From Vigna angularis (lineage: Eukaryota > Streptophyta > Magnoliopsida > Fabales > Fabaceae), in the NCBI RefSeq assembly GCF_016808095.1, contig NC_068976.1:11999001-12063000 (forward strand): a stretch of 64,000 bases of DNA, written 5' to 3'. This document shows positions 61,797 through 64,000 of the stretch, one piece after another (positions within the stretch are counted from its first letter, which is position 1; the number at the start of each line of letters is the position of its first letter). Position numbers and translations under genes: made by a program. Under the pieces are notes generated by a model. That model had not been told where the DNA came from. It ran no database searches and saw only the letters and a list, made by a program, of their open reading frames with translations.

Positions 61797-62620
61797 GGTG
61801 TTGTTCCTTCCACCACCCCAAGTGCTTCCTCCACCTCTCCATTTTTTTTAATTCCAAAACTATCCTATATTAATTTAATTTTATTTATCTTTTTTTAAAA
61901 CTCTAAATCTTCCTACACCTTTTCACCCTTCACTTTTATTTTTCTCTGAGTCTTTTTTTATGACCTTTGAAGCTCTAATACTTGCATTTAACATCTCTGT
62001 CTCAAGGTCTCAACAAACAAAAAATATGTCTGATTTCTCTTGATACCATAACAAGTAAATATCAAAGCAGCTAACTTGTAATTGATTGGGATGAGAAAAA
62101 TGGGAGAAGAATAATATACCTGAGCACGTAACTTCAATACTTCCTGATTCAAAAGCTTATTTGTTTTCTTCAAACTATCAGCAATACTTTTTGAGAAGGA
62201 AAGCCTTGATGTTGTTGGAATAGGTGTAGCTAAACGAGGGGGACTTGGTCTTTTAGAGAATGGAGACACAAACCTAGAACTCACTCTAGATGGCGTCAGC
62301 ACAGGTCTTGGAGCTGTTCGCTTCAATAATAATCCTGTGGCCGCCATTCCCCAACAAAACGTCAACGTCCTCCACTAACTCAACAAAATTTTCACAATGA
62401 TATTGAATATGGTGAGCTGATTGTAGAGGGATACTGGTAAGTAGGTTGTTAGCTGCAGATATATTCTTAAACGGATATTGAGATCCGTTTGTTCTTCAAC
62501 GGAGATCGATATTCGTTTATGAATCCAACGCATATTCACATCCATTTAAATATTATTGAAGGGTAAAGAGGAATGAGAAGGTGCAGGGAGCCATGTGTGG
62601 TGGTGGAGGGAGTAACACCC
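61797..62620. mobile_element. Pack-MULE carrying a PRAF-type gene exon
   Basis: A perfect 9-bp TSD, TTAATATTT, lies at 61788-61796 and 62621-62629. Short TIRs read GGTGTTGTTCCTTCCACCACC on the left and, reverse-complemented, GGGTGTTACTCCCTCCACC on the right. Element length is 824 bp. It contains no transposase but a gene fragment on the minus strand, the definition of a Pack-MULE. Confidence 0.85.
61990..62347 (-). pseudogene. captured fragment of a PRAF-type (PH, RCC1 and FYVE) gene
   Basis: One clean exon, 62120-62347, encodes 76 residues from [10 protein letters not shown] to LKLRAQ and ends at a GT donor (GTATAT). A likely acceptor at TTGTTGAG precedes TLRQRC and a stop near 61990. Blocks [34 protein letters not shown] and [12 protein letters not shown] are those of the coiled-coil linker just before the BRX-like tail of plant PRAF proteins. 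PH, RCC1 and FYVE domains are absent. The exon-intron structure was captured as DNA. It is open and starts with ATG, so a short chimeric peptide is possible; expression is unknown. Confidence 0.75.
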
Positions 62621-62639
62621 TTAATATTTTTATCATGGG

Positions 62640-64000
62640 TCAATAATTACCTAATTATGCGGGGCGGGAATTGAGTTATTGGAACTAAATCACGACCACT
62701 TAAATTTCATGCCTAATTCAATTCCGTGACACCAAAAGGGTTCATCATAGGATTTGAAGAAGGTCCAAGAACAATGTCCTATATATATTCGATTCTAACA
62801 TGATGGAATCGTTTACTCCTCTAAACATAATTGGTTGCGTTGTTCATGCACAAGTATGTGGAATCGATTCCACTAAGTTCAGAATTGATTACAAGTTCGT
62901 GTTTTGTCTTCCATTTTGATAGCTTCTTTTGTTTTAAGTTCAAGTTGTTTGATTTGTAGTTTCTCTTCAATCTAAAACTCCTTCAAAAATTATGGATGAA
63001 ACTAACTTACAATTTCATATCACACTTAACAATCGATTTTCTTTGTTTTGGAATCGATTACTTCTTTCTAATAAAAATTTTCTTATTATTTTCGCTTTTA
63101 TTTGAGATCATAATTGACTTTTACATTTTTATACTCTCAAATCCAAGCATATTTATGAAAAGTAGGAGATAATACAATCTCACCATCATAATCTTTTCTT
63201 CTTTCAAAATTTATCAAAACGAAGACAAATAAACTTTCAAACTAAATCCTAAATCCAAAACCTCAAGCGAAAACAGGATAAATTTTTTGAATTATACACT
63301 CTCTATTCTCTCCCTTCCAAGGGCTTAAATTATACACTTCGTATTCTCCTCTTTCCGATACTCATTAGAACTCTTTGCTGTGTTTCTGGCCAATCCATTG
63401 CAATGTGGTGGAGTTTTTGGCCAATATGGTGGAACTTTGGTACACTGTTTTGTGGTCTCTACTTGGTTCACATCCTTTGGAATATGTCATGTTCATGTCA
63501 AAGAGGGCTTTATGTTCTAACTTTTTAATATGATGATGTTTTGTTTTCTCTCTTTGGGTACCTTATGTTTCCTTTCTTGTCGTACTTTTTTCTCTCAATT
63601 AATATTCTTTTATTGTTGCTAATGATTTTAATTCCTGGATGTGTTATTGGTAATTTTTAGGGTGTTGGTTAATACATTGCACCTGGAATGAATGGGATAA
63701 TAAGTTGCGTTATTGAATGCAGGGACAAAGCTTAGCATGGAGAAACAAAGGGGACTAAAAGATATTAATGCATTGTTAGACGTGTATGACAGAAGAATTA
63801 TTTTTTATCTTTATCAGTGAGCCAACTCATCAATCTTTACCATCTTTTTTTTATATGTACATATACATTTATATATATTTTGTGTTATTTAACAGTAAAT
63901 GACTTATAGGACTTTTCTACGAGCAAATTTCCTTTCCCTAGTCTTTCTTACTAATATAGATCTTGCTTTGCTAAATTCAATTAACATTGTTTTTCTTTTA
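62640..64000. other. intergenic DNA, possible LTR debris
   Basis: No coding frame. AATCGATT-type words recur between about 62800 and 63060 (GGAATCGATTCC, GGAATCGATTAC), a pattern I associate with legume retrotransposon debris, but nothing can be bounded. Confidence 0.4.

Noticed and set aside
1..64000. CRISPR array, bacterial operon or phage system
   Set aside because: No evenly spaced direct repeats with unique spacers and no prokaryotic gene layout; all genes are spliced and plant-like.

Overview
The window reads as nuclear DNA of a flowering plant. It has spliced genes with GT-AG introns, AT-rich intergenic DNA, many (TA)n tracts, and CACTA, Mutator-like, PIF/Harbinger-like and Ty3/gypsy transposons. 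Protein and repeat style suggest a legume, probably Phaseoleae (Vigna/Phaseolus-like). That placement is inference from recognition, not from a search.

Four host genes look intact. (1) A small secreted TPD1-like cysteine-rich protein at 11814-12393 (+, 2 exons, 118 aa). (2) A non-phosphorylating NADP-dependent glyceraldehyde-3-phosphate dehydrogenase (GAPN/ALDH11 family) at 23258-27468 (-, 9 exons, 496 aa). (3) A SAGA-type ubiquitin protease of the UBP22 kind at 45311-47862 (+, 3 exons, 553 aa). (4) A folate-biopterin-transporter-family membrane protein at 57376-60383 (+, 5 exons, 503 aa). They have no obvious functional link and do not form a cluster.

The DNA between them is mostly transposons, several of which can be bounded to the base by target-site duplications. 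1-11 kb: a long-TIR MULE (3150-4481) with a related empty site in the same window, a PIF/Harbinger-like element (5509-6745), a ~50-bp minisatellite, a hAT-like candidate and a Pack-MULE-like element. 13-19 kb: a second Harbinger-like element, a tandemly duplicated ~530-bp segment, and a CACTA element (16730-18773) carrying antisense gene debris. 20-33 kb: LTR-like debris, a decayed LINE, and the largest Harbinger-like element (31066-33504), which holds a 105-codon ORF. 33.6-39.1 kb: a young Ty3/gypsy chromovirus whose polyprotein frame is broken only by two TAG codons; it is flanked by an unusual 76-bp duplication and lacks the first 13 bp of its 5' LTR. 41.4-43.9 kb: an inverted LTR relic. 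50.1-53.8 kb: a two-gene MULE with ~400-bp TIRs, carrying a GRF-zinc-finger/membrane-protein gene convergent with a broken MuDR-type transposase. 60.7-62.6 kb: a fourth Harbinger-like copy and a Pack-MULE that captured an exon of a PRAF-type (PH/RCC1/FYVE) gene.

No wholly new biological system is evident. The most unusual items are the non-canonical retrotransposon insertion, the two-gene MULE, the captured exon, and the Harbinger-like family with its small ORF. All comparisons were made by eye.
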